Notes: generated by a model from the sequence alone, not told the origin. Positions 36,901 through 47,307 are shown, counted from the stretch's first letter. The stretch is 64,000 nucleotides of DNA from Phoenix dactylifera (GCF_009389715.1 NW_024067910.1:186001-250000); one strand, 5' to 3'. Translations and numbers: made by a program.

Positions 36901-37646
36901 GCAATGACTCCCCCTCAAAAACACCCTTAATTAGTTTTTTGGACTCTCTCTTAATTGCATTTTGATTCCATTGAGGATAATATTTAATTATGCCTTTTTC
37001 AATTAGAAAGTCAGGCTATAAAGGACAACTTGCAAGATAAGGCTGATCACAAAGGCTTCTGTCCTTATACTAGTGTTTTAATGTCCCTCTCTCTCTCTGT
37101 GTGCGTGCGCGTGTGTGTGTATGTGAATTTTGGATCCATTTGGAATATACTCTGTAGAGCCTCTGTTGTCAAATTTACCATTGGGTATCCACTGTTGATG
37201 TTGGGTTTCCTCTATTTTCTCTACCATGACTTGATTCAGTTTTTGGCTGTGCTAGAAGACATATCTGACTGCCTCTACAATCAATGTGTGTGTGTGTGTG
37301 TGTGTGAAGTTAGAATCCTTTAGAAAGATATTCTCTAGAGCCAGTGATGTCAAATTTAGCGTTGGGCATCTACTGTTGGCGTTGGGTTTCTGTCATTTTT
37401 CCTGTCTGATTAAGTTTTTTACAGCAGTGCTGGAACATATATCTGACTGCCTCTACAAATCAATCAGTCACTGATCTGAAACTGTGCAGGTTCACTTACA
37501 AGGTTACTGTCGAAGTTGAAGGAGTTACCCCAACACGCCTGGAGTGTTTTGGTGAAGCAAAGCCACGAAAGAGAGCCGCAGAAGATCATGCTGCAGAAGG
37601 GGCCTTGTGGTGTCTCCAGCAACTTGGATATGTAAATAAGCCCTAA
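9776..37646 (+). CDS. DCL4: Dicer-like protein 4 (DCL4-type), 5' part missing, one frameshifted exon
   Basis: An RNase III enzyme that cuts dsRNA into about 21-nt small RNAs in plant tasiRNA and antiviral silencing (family knowledge). Exons: 9776-9872, 15239-15432, 16450-16610, 16728-16934, 17048-17313, 17412-17686, 17782-18218, 22725-22825, 24577-24782, 24934-25143, 27806-28270, 28416-28688, 33700-34029, 35990-36350, 36474-36585, 37490-37646. All junctions are GT-AG and phase-consistent except for a 1-nt excess in exon 15239-15432. Domains in order: end of helicase core (QSRGRAR motif VI), Dicer dimerisation (DUF283), PAZ region, RNase IIIa ([24 protein letters not shown]), RNase IIIb ([24 protein letters not shown]), and two dsRBDs. 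The catalytic Glu/Asp of both RNase III domains are present. About 1,280 codons are seen, against roughly 1,600-1,700 aa for full DCL4, so the ATP-binding half lies outside or is lost. Two C-terminal dsRBDs exclude DCL2, and the sequence resembles DCL4 more than DCL1 or DCL3. Confidence 0.85.
9873..11404 (+). other. DCL4 intron, left part, no element recognised
   Basis: Start of a 5.37-kb intron (9873-15238). It is AT-rich, with runs of TGCATG/ATGTATG-type simple sequence around 10158-10220 and 10670-10760. No coding region was recognised before the hAT element at 11405. Confidence 0.5.
12018..12657. mobile_element. Non-autonomous hAT-like element with internal minisatellite (copy 3, nested)
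   Basis: The left end TATGGTATGCTTAATCGG and the right end (read inward) TAAGGTATGCTGAAAC are imperfect inverted repeats. The flanking 8-bp repeats GTAGCCAC (12010-12017 and 12658-12665) are exact. The middle (about 12222-12535) is a minisatellite. The insertion interrupts the larger hAT remnant, so it is younger. Confidence 0.8.
12222..12535. repeat. Minisatellite of GCAGCTACAATATCATTACA-like units
   Basis: About a dozen imperfect units of roughly 20-25 bp (variants of GTGCAGCTACAATATCATTA) are interspersed with several copies of the palindrome GGCATTTAATGCC. It fills the core of the element at 12018-12657. Confidence 0.75.
13209..14089 (-). pseudogene. hAT-family transposase remnant (C-terminal part)
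   Basis: Three - strand frames (13832-14089, 13662-13862, 13209-13655) together resemble the C-terminal third of a plant hAT transposase. The clearest block is the dimerisation domain, with [20 protein letters not shown] and then [18 protein letters not shown] (about 13400-13580). Upstream frames contain FREGSNSF and a WWIHFG block. The frames are broken by frame changes, an intron-like gap and stops. No BED zinc finger or N-terminal catalytic region was recognised. The orientation is opposite to DCL4. Confidence 0.75.
15239..15432 (+). pseudogene. DCL4: DCL4 helicase exon with +1 frameshift in a T6 run
   Basis: The exon starts in phase (QENMKCIVF). After the T run at 15265-15270 the DCL4 frame resumes one base later with [14 protein letters not shown], continuing to KFSSGE and a GT donor at 15433. 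With five Ts the exon would be 193 nt and in phase with both neighbours. As written it is 194 nt and meets a stop 25 codons later. It is either a homopolymer sequencing error or a real inactivating indel. Confidence 0.8.
15951..16166. mobile_element. CCGGTACC-rich non-autonomous hAT-like element (copy 4)
   Basis: A 216-bp element starting CATGGGACCGGTACCGG and ending CGGTACGGCGGACCTTG, flanked by exact 8-bp repeats CTATTTTT (15943-15950 and 16167-16174). Internally it has a short tandem of ACCGGTTCGGACCGGTACGCC-like units. It lies in the DCL4 intron 15433-16449. Confidence 0.85.
20340..20478. repeat. Diverged CCGG-rich repeat, second subfamily
   Basis: It contains GAACCGGCCTGTTCTGG, AGGAGCCGGAACC and a right end CAGCAGACCTTGG like that of the hAT-like family. 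It shares TAGGAGCCGGAACCnAATTG with the repeat at 32780-32957. No convincing target duplication was found. Confidence 0.5.
21948..21983. repeat. (TA)n microsatellite
   Basis: About 18 TA units followed by a short CATACACACAC stretch, inside a DCL4 intron. Confidence 0.9.
23290..23852. mobile_element. Fold-back hAT-like element in DCL4 intron (copy 5)
   Basis: A 563-bp element starting CAGGGATTG and ending CCGCCGACCATG, flanked by exact 8-bp repeats GTTTGTAG (23282-23289 and 23853-23860). Its left half is GA-rich and its right half CT-rich. Parts of the halves are near reverse complements: GGAGGAGGGGCTCCGCC with CTGTTTC on the left (about 23464-23500) pairs with GAAACAG and GGCGGATCCCCTCCTC on the right (about 23598-23633). 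Transcribed with DCL4 it could form an imperfect hairpin with arms of about 150-200 nt. Confidence 0.75.
25144..27805 (+). other. DCL4 intron (2.7 kb) between RNase IIIa exons
   Basis: AT-rich. At about 27080-27400 there are degraded GGTAC-rich sequences (TACTGGTACACAG, GTACGGTTGGTATAG) that may be an old CpG-decayed member of the CCGGTACC family. No ends or target duplication were recognised. Confidence 0.45.
29895..30052 (+). mobile_element. Au-type tRNA-derived SINE
   Basis: It matches the known Au SINE layout of plants: GGTAGGCCTTGAAGCAATGG at the start, GTGACCTAGATG, a pol III box B (GGTTTGATCC, 29947-29956), GCATGCTGGGAGGCTGC, TGGAGGGAGCTTCAT and a GATGCCCTTTT end. It is in the same orientation as DCL4. 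No clear target duplication was found, so it is probably an old insertion. Confidence 0.75.
31201..31578. mobile_element. Long-TIR foldback MITE in DCL4 intron
   Basis: 378 bp whose halves are near reverse complements. GACTTGGCTATACTCGAG on the left pairs with CTCGAGTGTAGCCAAGTC on the right, and further in GCCGTTGGATGTGGTCTACT pairs with AGTAGATCACATCCAACGGC. A T run (about 31408-31419) is at the centre. No target duplication was recognised, so the superfamily is unassigned. Confidence 0.7.
32780..32957. repeat. CCGG-rich repeat, second subfamily
   Basis: It contains GAACCGAACCGGCCGGTTCC, TAGGAGCCGGAACCTAATTG and a right end AACGAACCTTGG. It is related to the repeat at 20340-20478 and more distantly to the CCGGTACC elements. 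Possible flanks were too weak to call. Confidence 0.5.
35847..35907 (+). mobile_element. 3' tail of a LINE (RTE-like), with A run
   Basis: TTGGCCGCATCC..GTGTGAGCCGCTGTTGTACC followed by about 20 As. A similar tail (GCTGTAAGCCGCCATTGTAC then (TA)n) occurs at 54340-54450. A short 3' end with a simple-repeat tail suits a heavily 5'-truncated non-LTR element. The family assignment is a guess. It ends exactly where the DCL4 terminal duplication begins. Confidence 0.45.
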
Positions 37647-38465
37647 GTATTGTCATTATGCTTAACATTTACCATCATTTTCACAATCATTTTGTTCTTC
37701 CCTTGTTCTTGGAGCAAAAATATGACTAGACTAACACACAGCCCATCCAACCATGAATATGCAGCTTTTCAGCTCCAGTTTTCATATCATTGTTGTACAT
37801 AATGCCAACCATAGATGAGATGAGGCTCTTTTTGTGCCTTATGTATATTAAAATACAGCAGGGTTTGCCAGAATTTAAAACAACTTTTCAAGAGCTATGT
37901 GTACAAAAAAAAAGTTCCTTTTAAGAGTACTCATTTGTAGCACACTAAAAGTGTAATTTTGGAGGTTGCCCTTTTGGATATGCTTGTTCTGCGAGTGCAA
38001 ATGTTTGAGCTCTGTTAAATGACATAGGAATGGAAGTCATTAGAATGCATGTACTATATTTTTGTGAAACAGCTGCAAGCTGGCTACCGACCCTTCTTAT
38101 GCTGCTAGATATTCTGTTCTAGTTCTACCACGAACCAAAATACCTGTTTCTCAAAGCTTCCTACACGGTTAAAGCTGAACAATAAAAGACTAGAAAAGTG
38201 AGCATTAACAAGTAGAATGATGCGGTAGCCATGCTATCAGCCGTCTGACGGAATAGATGTCGTCTTGGGAGAAACCAGCTAATCTCAAGAATTTGAGGCT
38301 AAAATTTTCAATCAACTCAAAAATTTGCCATACTATTTGAGCTAATCTGAAAAATATTTGTTCGGCAACCACTTAATCTGAAAAATTTTCAACCACCTCT
38401 ATTTCTAATTTAATCATGAGGATTATTCTGGATGTTTTTGGAGAAAAAGAGGACATGTTACATAA
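35909..38465 (+). repeat. Tandem duplication unit 1: DCL4 last three exons
   Basis: About 2.56 kb containing exons 35990-36350, 36474-36585 and 37490-37646 with their introns and 3' flank. It is nearly identical to the adjacent unit 38466-41030; corresponding sites lie 2,568-2,573 bp apart. Intron differences are mostly in CT and TG microsatellites. Boundaries are approximate. Confidence 0.9.
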
Positions 38466-39638
38466 TTTCTGAAATCTGAAATATCAAATTTATATTCACT
38501 GATTGTATATCTTTCGTTTTGGGATGACCTGCTGTAACAATTGATGTGAATGTGCAGGCTCTTGGTTACAAGCACAAAAGTAAGTCACTGGAGGAAATTG
38601 TGCAGTCAACTCGGAAGAAGAAAGCAGAACTTATAGGCTTTAATGAAGAGCCCATAGTAATACAGAATGCTGATTCCATTCCACTGGGGAAGTTACAAAT
38701 TCAGGAGTTAGAAGAGACTCCACCTATATTTGATCTCCAAGAGGCAGGAGAGTCTTCTTCATTTTCCATTAACAAATCTTCCATTCCATCAAGAGCAGAA
38801 GGAAGACCTAAGGCTGAGAACAGTGAAGCTTGTCACAGAAGCAAAGGCCAACATGATCCAGTGAGAGCGCATCATGTTTGGACCGATGGAGCAGCTGATA
38901 ATCAGAGGGAGATCGATGGTATATTACATGGATTGTAGTAGTGTTGGAATTTTTCTTTTTTCCCCACTGGAACATGCTGAATACGTGTATAGCATTAATG
39001 TAGAAAACTATCTTTGTTAATGTTAAATTTTATCCTGTAGGTGCTTTGGGTCGCAAAATGAAGTCAAGGCTGCTTGAGATCTGTGCTGCCAACTATTGGA
39101 GACGTCCTTCATTTGAGTGCTGCAAAGATGAAGGACCAGGCCACCAAAGGATGTAAGCTCCATAGTAATTCTTGCAGTCATTTCCTAATAAAGCTGCTCT
39201 TCTCTTCTCTATATAATATATGATAGCTTTCAGAATGGATAGACTCTTTTTTTCTGAAAAAAAGCTGCTCATTTGTAGTTATTATTCTGCACATTCTGGA
39301 GTCCAATCCTGCCATAGAAGAGAGAATTTTTTATTATGCTGATAAGATCTGGTACCCTTTTGAACGTTGCCACCATCATCAGCCTTCTTTCGCTTCCTTG
39401 TCTTAGAAGCAGATTCTCACTGGTTCATCAGATCCTCAGCTATCTTGGGAGCCCCACCCTAGCTCTCGCAATAACTCCCCCTCAAAAGCACCCTTAATTA
39501 GTTTTTTGGACTCTCTCTTAATTGCATTTTGATTCCATTGAGGATAATATTAATTATGCCTTTTTCAATTAGAAAGTGACAACTTGCAAGAAAAGGCTGA
39601 TCACTAAAGCTTCTGTCCTTATACTGGTGTGTTAATGT

Positions 39639-39692
<54 letters not shown>

Positions 39693-41030
39693 GTGCGTGT
39701 ATGTGAATTTTGGATCCATTAGGAATATATTCTGTAGAGCCTCTGTTGTCAAATTTAGCATTGGGTATCCACTGTTGATGTTGGGTTTCCTCTATTTTCT
39801 CTACCATGACTTGATTCAGTTTTTGGCTGTGTGCTAGAAGACATCTGACTGCCTCTACAATCAGTGTGTGTGTGTGTGTGTGAAGTTAGAATCCTTTAGA
39901 AAGATATTCTCTAGAGCCAGTGATGTCAAATTTAGCGTTGGGCATCTCCTGTTGGCGTTGGGTTTCTGTCATTTTTCCTGTCTATAGTTTTTTACAGCAG
40001 TGCTGGAACATATATCTGACTGCCTCTACAAATCAATCAGCCACTGATCTGAAACTGTGCAGGTTCACTTACAAGGTTACTGTCGAAGTTGAAGGAGTTA
40101 CCCCAACACGCCTGGAGTGTTTTGGTGAAGCAAAGCCACGAAAGAGAGCCGCAGAAGATCATGCTGCAGAAGGCGCCTTGTGGTGTCTCCAGCAACTTGG
40201 ATATGTAAATAAGCCCTAAGTCTTGTCATTTTTGTTAACATTTACCATCATTTTCACAATCATTTTGTTCTTCCCTTGTTCTTGGAGCAAAAATATGACT
40301 AGACTAACACACAGCCCAACTAACCATGAATATGCAGCTTTTCAGCTCCAGTTTCCATATCATTGTTGTACATAATGCCAACCATAGATGAGATGAGGCT
40401 CTTTTTGTGCCTTTTATGTATATTAAAATACAGCAGGGTTCGCCATAATTTAAAACAACTTGTCAAGAGCTACGTGTACAAAAAAAAGATCCTTTTAAGA
40501 GTATTCATTTGTAGTACACTAAAACTGTAATTTTGGAGGTTGCCCTTTTAGATATGCTTGTTCTGCGAGGGCAAATGTTTGAGCTCTGTTAAATGTCCTA
40601 GGAATGGAAGTCATTAGAATGCATGTACTATATTTCTGTGAAACAACTGCAAGCTGGCTGCCGACTCTTCTTATGCTGCTAGATGGTTCTGTTCTAGTTG
40701 CACCACGAACGAAAATACCTGTTTCTCAAAGCTTCCTACACGCTTAAAGCTGAACAATAAAAGAGTGAGCATTATCAAATAGAATGATGCTATCAGCCAT
40801 CTGACGGAATGGATGTCGTCTAAAGAGAAACCAGCTAATCTCGAGAATTTGAGGCTAAAATTTGCAATCAACTCAAAAATTTGCCATACTATTTGAGCTA
40901 ATCTGAAAAATATTTGTTGGGCAACCACTTAATCTGAAAAATTTTCAACCACCTCTATTTCTAATTTAATCATGAGGATTATTCTAGATGTTTTTGGAGA
41001 AAATAGAGGACATGTTGTATAATTTCAGGA
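38466..41030 (+). repeat. Tandem duplication unit 2: DCL4 last three exons
   Basis: Second copy of the unit, joined directly to the first. It carries the same exon-intron order, splice sites and 3' flank. Its CT run (39645-39688) is much longer than in unit 1, and an 11-bp stretch (GTATATCTTTC, about 38507-38517) is absent from unit 1. Confidence 0.9.
38558..40219 (+). CDS. DCL4: Duplicate DCL4 terminal exons (linker and second dsRBD), intact
   Basis: Exons 38558-38918, 39041-39152 and 40063-40219 have the same lengths, phases and GT-AG sites as unit 1 and end in TAA at 40217-40219. By my count they differ from unit 1 at 15 coding positions out of 630, 13 of which change an amino acid (10 in the linker exon, 3 in the middle exon) and 2 of which are silent. 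The dsRBD exon protein is identical. At several changed sites, such as CAANYW against CVANCW, unit 2 looks closer to the usual DCL4 sequence. Because all phases match, exon 33700-34029 could splice to either copy, giving alternative C-termini. Without splicing to an upstream exon this copy has no start codon of its own. Confidence 0.75.
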
Positions 41031-41903
41031 AAACCAAGATCCCCGCCATGATCTGTCCATTACCTTCTTGAAATAATCGTAATCATGCTAGGTAGGCTAC
41101 ACTGGACGACTAATAGAGAGGAATAGGTGTATGATGGCCTTATGACAGAAGATATTGGGATATTAAGAAGAGTTGGAAAAACTTAGGAGACTAACTTCTA
41201 GCTTATTTTCTGGTTATTCTTTCTTTTAAATATGATAAACCCATTCATCAATGATGGTTACATCAATGTGAAATTTGTGATTACCAAACATCAAATGTCA
41301 AAAGATTAGCTTTTAGTCAAGATTTTAAATGGATCTTTTTTTAAAAAAAATATAATCAGCACCAAACATCCTGAAAGATCAAGGCACGAGCAATAATAGG
41401 ACGTTACCAAACAAAATGAATTTTCTAATGTAATCCAACAGTCCTTGCCAGATAAAAGCTTAATTTATCATGTCCCAGTCACCTGATTAGAGACAATATG
41501 TTTTGAGTTGATTTGAACATAAGAGCTAATTTGAACAGAAGAGGTGTCGTGTCAGCTGAGTACAGTCCCTTTGAAACATAAGAGAGCTAATTTGAACAGA
41601 AGAGATGTCAGCTGAGTACGGTCCCAGGACCCAAAAGTTACCCTTGTTAACCAGATTCTGATGCCCTAAACGCAACCAGAACATATTCAATTAACATAAG
41701 CTAAGAGAAGAATTTTATCTGTTACAATATGCATAAGCCTTTCAACTCACATTCCAGCAGATTTCTACTGGAACTAACAAAATAGTCATCAGGTCAAACA
41801 GCACCACTTTTAACAGTTAAACCCCATCTTCATTTTACGACTTGGAAATGAGAGTACAAACAGTGGACTGGCTCTTTTGCTTGAACAGGCCCCAGATAAG
41901 CAT
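41031..41903. other. Intergenic region between convergent DCL4 and WDR76 genes
   Basis: About 870 bp between the second DCL4 terminal copy and the WDR76 stop. Both 3' UTRs must lie here or just outside. An imperfect direct repeat around GAGCTAATTTGAACAGAAGAG occurs twice (about 41523-41610). No gene was recognised. Confidence 0.5.
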
Positions 41904-44900
41904 TTATGATCCCGTCCAGAGGTATATCTTACCACCAGCAGTGGCACAGGCCAGAGACCCCCGTTTACATGAATGTGCAGCAAACCGGCAGGGTATCGAA
42001 GTCATGTGCTCGCTTTCCAGAGGTGTGGTCGTTTTCTCTTTGATTGAGATAACATCGACGGCCCTTCTCATGTTACCTAAAAACAAATAGGAGTCATCCC
42101 ATCCCCAGATTGCTCTGAAACAGAAGAAAATCCGTCAGCTATTATAGTGATGTACGAATAGCAGTTAAGAGAGTGACACAAAAAGGCCAGCATATCCAAG
42201 TGCAGAGTTAAGCAAGTTCTAACTTAATGATGGATCAATCATAAGTCAAATCTATATGACTAAGGCTCCATTTGGGGGAGCTTTTGGAGGGCCAAAAAGT
42301 ACTTTTTGTCTCTCAAAAAATACTTTTAAATGAATTAGGAATATTTGGTAAAAATTTTGGAAAGCTATTTTAGCTTTTTGCAAGAATCTCTATTTTGGAG
42401 CTTTCTGAAAAATCATTTTTTAGCTCGGTCGGAAAGCCATTTTTTTGACCAAAATATCCGTGATAAAATATAATTACACAAAATTTCCCTTTAATAATTG
42501 TTTAACCAATTTTATCATCTAGCTAGAAAATTTGTTATATTATAAAAAATTAATTTATGCTAGTAATTATAATATTTTATATCCTTATTATTGTATTATA
42601 CTATAAATATAATACTATATTATATTATATCATAATACATTGATATGCTATGTTAAATAATTTAATAATATATTAAATTATTATGCTATAGTATACAATA
42701 TTATGTTACTATATTATTATATTATTATATTACATTACAATAATATTATACTATATCATATATTTATGTATTAATAAATTTATCATACCAAAAGTATTTT
42801 CTCAGTTTATTTACCAAATATATGTTAAAGTGGCACAACACTTTAGAAATGTAGTTACCAAACAGCAAACAACCTTTTATAAAAGCTCTACTTCCAAAAG
42901 CTCTACTTCTAAGAGCTCTACTACCAACAGCTCTTCTAAATGGGGCCTAACAAACTACGACATAGACGCTGTGAATGAAGATTAAGATGTTCAACCCCTA
43001 AGAGGAGGTTCAAACAAATTCTACAAATGCTGTAGCCTTGTTAGCTCAATCATCAACAACCGACCCAAATGTGTGCACGCATGTGCATCGTTGTGCATCT
43101 GCGCAGTGCATGCTTGAATGCAACCTGGCTTCAAAAATTTTCACTAAGATCAAGACAGATATATAAAGCATTATTGCAAATAGACTGAGAATTTCCCATA
43201 CTTGGATGTCTCCTATATCGTCAGTTAAACCCATTTCAATTTAGAGATATTGTTGCGCTCTGTGAAGAATTTCATTCTTTTAGAATTTTAAATTAATATG
43301 GAATAAAATGAACACTCGTTCTGCTTAGTACATTAACATTTGCCATCCTAAATATCAAGCATAAAGTTGTTTTGCCCAGAGACTTTATTCTATATACAAG
43401 GATCCTCTAGTGGACACTAAAGTGGCGGGTACAAACAGAAAGAACACTTATTCAAGACAGTCGAGGCATCTTACAAGATCCTGCCACACAAGCCTTAGAC
43501 ATGATAAACGCAACTGCCACTTATAGTAAGTTAAACATATGTATGTGTCTGCATAAGCATGCGCTTGTGCGCACATGTATGCATACAACTAAACCCAGGA
43601 AGAACATAACACCAACTATGTTGGTACCAGAATGGTGAAATGATGAGAGTTACACTAGATTGAAACCCAATCACTAAAAGAAGCACAAACAAAGGGATCT
43701 TCCTGATTTGATGACTGAAAAATAAGGATTCCCAAAGCCTGCCCCAAAATCCAAATAGTTGAGGACAAACTCGACAGTTATTGTTGATTACCAAATTTTA
43801 GGCAGGTCACTGCTTCTGAAGTTTTCCTTCATTAAATTTATACATTAAAGATCAGTATAAAGGAAATAAACAAAAGTAATATGCCATATAATCACAGAAC
43901 TATTAACCCACTAGGTTTGACCCAAAAGTGCCTAAATAAAATGAACCTATTCTCCCTAAACCAATAGAACCATAGTATCCTGAAGTCATTTGTTTGATTT
44001 GCAGACTGGAAGTTCAAGATAGATTTGAGAACCATCTCCAGGAGCCATATGATACTAAACGACCATCATAATGGTAAAATCTACCAAGGAACTTGTCTTC
44101 AGTAAGCTCTACAGTCACTTATTGGTGTTGGAGCCTATAAGCAATCCCACGAATAAAAATCATATCAATAATTTTAGAGATTATGTAAATAGCCATACCT
44201 GAATGATGATAACCATCTACCGGTCTGATTGTTATGTCTAATCAGTGTTAGATCATCGAAGTTGTTGCCACCCAGAATTCCAACACTATCATCAATACTG
44301 CATAAAAGCATCAGTGAGCAACCATAACAACAAAGGAAGAACTGGAAGGCAAAAAATGTTAAGCATGATTTCTTGGGACATATTACATTCATTTTTAAGT
44401 GAAACTCACTGGTATCATCTAGGAGAAGGCACAATGTACCAATGTACAAAATTAAAATTATAAATTTGTGACATGAACAAGAGATCAAGAAATAACTAAT
44501 ATTTGCAGCTAAATTAAAAGCAGAGCTTAGATCTAGTGTAAAATATGATAGCAATTTCTGATTAATATGTGGGCCATTGATGTTATACACAAAGTAGGAT
44601 CTTTTTTCTGAGAAAACATAAATAGAAGAATAAGAAAATTAAAGGAATAATAACACTTTTATAATTAAAAGTTTCCAAGATATACGTGCCTAGCAAGTAA
44701 CAGGAGATGATATCAGAACTGCTAACATAAATAGCAATCATTCAAAAAGAATAACATTACACTCAACAATACTGTGGATCATTTTCTAATTAATGAAAGC
44801 CCAAATTATTATGGGACATCTGGTATATAGTCACAAGCATCCATGATTATCTATTGCTATCTTGCAACAAACAAAGGAATAAAGAAATATTGCTATAGAT

Positions 44901-45609
44901 GAGCATGGATAATTGATGCAGAAAAATATATGATAACATATTATCTACTCCTGTCTCAGATAAACATATCTATGATTTAACAATAAAATCTAGAGGTATT
45001 TAACTAACCAGGCATATCGATTCTCAGCCACCTGCCGCCAGAAACAATCATATTGAAAAATATACTACAGATTTTAAGCATTCTAACAATTTCCAAAACC
45101 AATGCAGGATAAAACTTACCTTGTTGTTGCAAGGAAGCTCCCACTGGGTGAGAAATATGCAGAATGAACAGCTCTGCGATGCTGAACATTCTTCAAGCTT
45201 TCTGGTCTATCATTCTTTATACTTCTCAAGTCCCATATGCAGGCCATCCCATCTGTTGAACTTGTAGCTACCAAGTTTGAATTTTCTGGATGAAAGTCTA
45301 TTGTATTAATCCGTTGCTCATGCAAATCCCAAGAACTTGAGACTTTCCCCACCCTCTGATCCCACATCTTCAGCTCCCCTGATCCCTCACCAAGATACAA
45401 GTAGTTATTATCATTAGGCTGTGGACATATTGAGTAAATAGGAGCATCACTGGAATAGATCATATTGAAAGTTTCCTTCCCGATGTCCATCAAACGAATG
45501 AATCCATCATAGCCGCAGGTAAAAACCTGCATAAGGAAGCCACAAGCATTTAACCATTTCATTTTACAAATGTGATTTACCTACTGCATTGTGTGTATAT
45601 CTGTGTGCA

Positions 45610-45673
<64 letters not shown>

Positions 45674-47210
45674 ACACAACATGCAGTTTATGAATAACCA
45701 ATTTACACCAAAATTCATGAAGACATTTTGACTCAGCTTGCTATATAAAATTAAGGCATTCACTTCAAATCCCTTTTTTTGGCATTGTATGTGTTTCATT
45801 TCCTGTTGAAAAGTAATAACTAGTATAAGCCAGCCTCTTTGGCTTATTCCAATCAACAAAATTTCATAAATATATAAAATGGGTACATCTTGAAGCTCTT
45901 TCCTCCTCCTCTCCACACCCCCCCCCCCCTCTCCCCCACCAGCAGTTTTTTTTTTTTTTTGGTAGAACCAGATTTATTGCATCAATCTAGTGAAAATACA
46001 ACCGTGTGAATCAGCAAATAAAATATACAAAAAAATTGAAGGAAGGTCCGATGCAGCAGTCCAGAAAGTAGTTCCCATATCCTTTCCCCTTTATACAAAC
46101 AATAGTATCATTCAAAACAGCATATTAGGCATGTATAAAAATTGTGATAACGTGGTTTCTTTTAGCTATATATTCCCATTCCATGTCACGAGGTTTTCCA
46201 GAGGTCCTGAACTCCTAACAATTAAATCTCGCTTTCAGGATGAAATGTCTTAACCTAATGCCAAGCAGAATTCGTGCAGATCCACGCTAGCTAGAGTATT
46301 CCTGCAATTGACAGTATCCAACAACTGCGAAACGACCCATCATGGTAATATATTAAGAAAGTTAACCAGCTTGTGCACTGTAGATGACTTTAAAAGGGGG
46401 AAATCTCTAAAGATGAGAAATCTGTCTCCACGTGATGAAAATGATCGATCAAAACATAGAAATTTTGCACCTCTTTGAACTGTTAAACACCTATATCTAT
46501 CGATATCTTGAGGAAGAATTAAGAGGCTGTACCTTTGTTGGGGAGAAGGGATGGATCGAAATCCCCGAAACAGGAGCCGAATGAGGAGCGTAAACATAGA
46601 CACCATCTCCATCCCCTTCCCCATAATCCACATCCCAAAAGCCAACATGCCCTAGTTTGTTGCCGACGGCAATCACCGTCCGATCTCCGAAGGGGAAGAA
46701 TTTTACAGTCAATATCCGTTCAGACAGAACCTTACCAACATTCTCCGGCCTCAGGACCAGGGACGACCTCGGATCGAACGGCCCTCCCTCCTTCCCAAGA
46801 TCCGAACTTGGCCTGCCGGAGGCCCCCAAGATAACGTCTTTAAAGCCGAGATCGGACGAACCGGGCCCCTGGAAGAAGACCTCGCGGGCGAGGAGCGGGC
46901 CGCGCCTGGCGGCGGCGACATCGGACGCCGGAGGGGATGGAGCGACGTCGGAGGGTTCGGGGTGGGGGGATTGGTCTGGAGGGAGGCCGCGGGTACGGAG
47001 AGAGCGGCGGATGACGATGGGGGGTTGGGGGGAGGGGCGGGATTTCTTGCGGTCGGGGGAGGGTTTAGGGGTTTTGGAGGAGGGGCGCTTGAGGGAGGCC
47101 GAGAGGTCGGCGGCCTTCCGCTGGAGCAGGAGGGAGGCCATCATCTCGCTGTTCCGGCGGATGTTCTCCAGCCTCCGGCGCTCGTAATCGTTTTGGGCTC
47201 CAGACGCCAT
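41904..47210 (-). CDS. WDR76: WD40-repeat protein, WDR76/CMR1 type (DNA damage-binding)
   Basis: Coding exons, complement: 46533-47210, 45120-45526, 44199-44297, 41904-42114. The sum is 1,395 nt, 464 codons plus TAA; phases and GT-AG sites agree. The N-terminus (residues 1-60) has YERRRLENIRRNSEMMASLL, the basic helix usual for this family, then a Pro/Ser/Arg-rich linker to about 150. WD40 repeats fill the rest, including CGYDGFIRLMDI, LGEGSGELKMWDQR, STDGMACIWDLR, HNNQTGRWLSSFR and a final GGKIYLWTG. The family acts in the nucleus with chromatin and replication or damage response (yeast Cmr1, animal WDR76). Length and order fit a complete plant homologue. Intron 3 carries a MITE. It is convergent with DCL4 and lies just downstream of the H+-ATPase on the same strand. 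Confidence 0.9.
42264..42947. mobile_element. Harbinger/Tourist-like MITE in a WDR76 intron
   Basis: 684 bp starting GGCTCCATTTGGGGGAGCT and ending AGCTCTTCTAAATGGGGCC, imperfect inverted repeats, flanked by TAA on both sides (42261-42263 and 42948-42950). A TWA target site and GGCCC..TTTGG ends fit PIF/Harbinger. The centre (about 42530-42790) is nearly pure A/T. No transposase is present. Confidence 0.65.
45597..45672. repeat. (TG)n(GA)n microsatellite in a WDR76 intron
   Basis: TG repeats from about 45605 pass directly into about 20 GA units ending near 45671. It sits in the intron between the first and second coding exons. Small open frames here are simple-repeat artefacts. Confidence 0.9.
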
Positions 47211-47219
47211 GGATGAAGA

Positions 47220-47221
47220 GG

Positions 47222-47260
<39 letters not shown>
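47220..47260 (-). repeat. (CT)n tract in the WDR76 5' leader
   Basis: On the gene's strand a CT run of about 18 units lies 15-50 bp upstream of the ATG. CT-rich leaders are common in plant genes and can affect transcription. Confidence 0.8.
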
Positions 47261-47263
<3 letters not shown>

Positions 47264-47307
47264 GTAATGGGGAAGCGAGGTCGGTTGGGCGAGGCTTCGA
47301 GAGGACG

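Noticed and set aside
38558-40219. Copy 2 as an independent gene
   Set aside because: It has no promoter or start codon of its own and begins at a splice acceptor. It is better read as alternative or remnant terminal exons of DCL4.
46535-47216. Plus-strand frames antisense to WDR76 exon 1
   Set aside because: They are shadows of the real - strand exon in GC-rich sequence.
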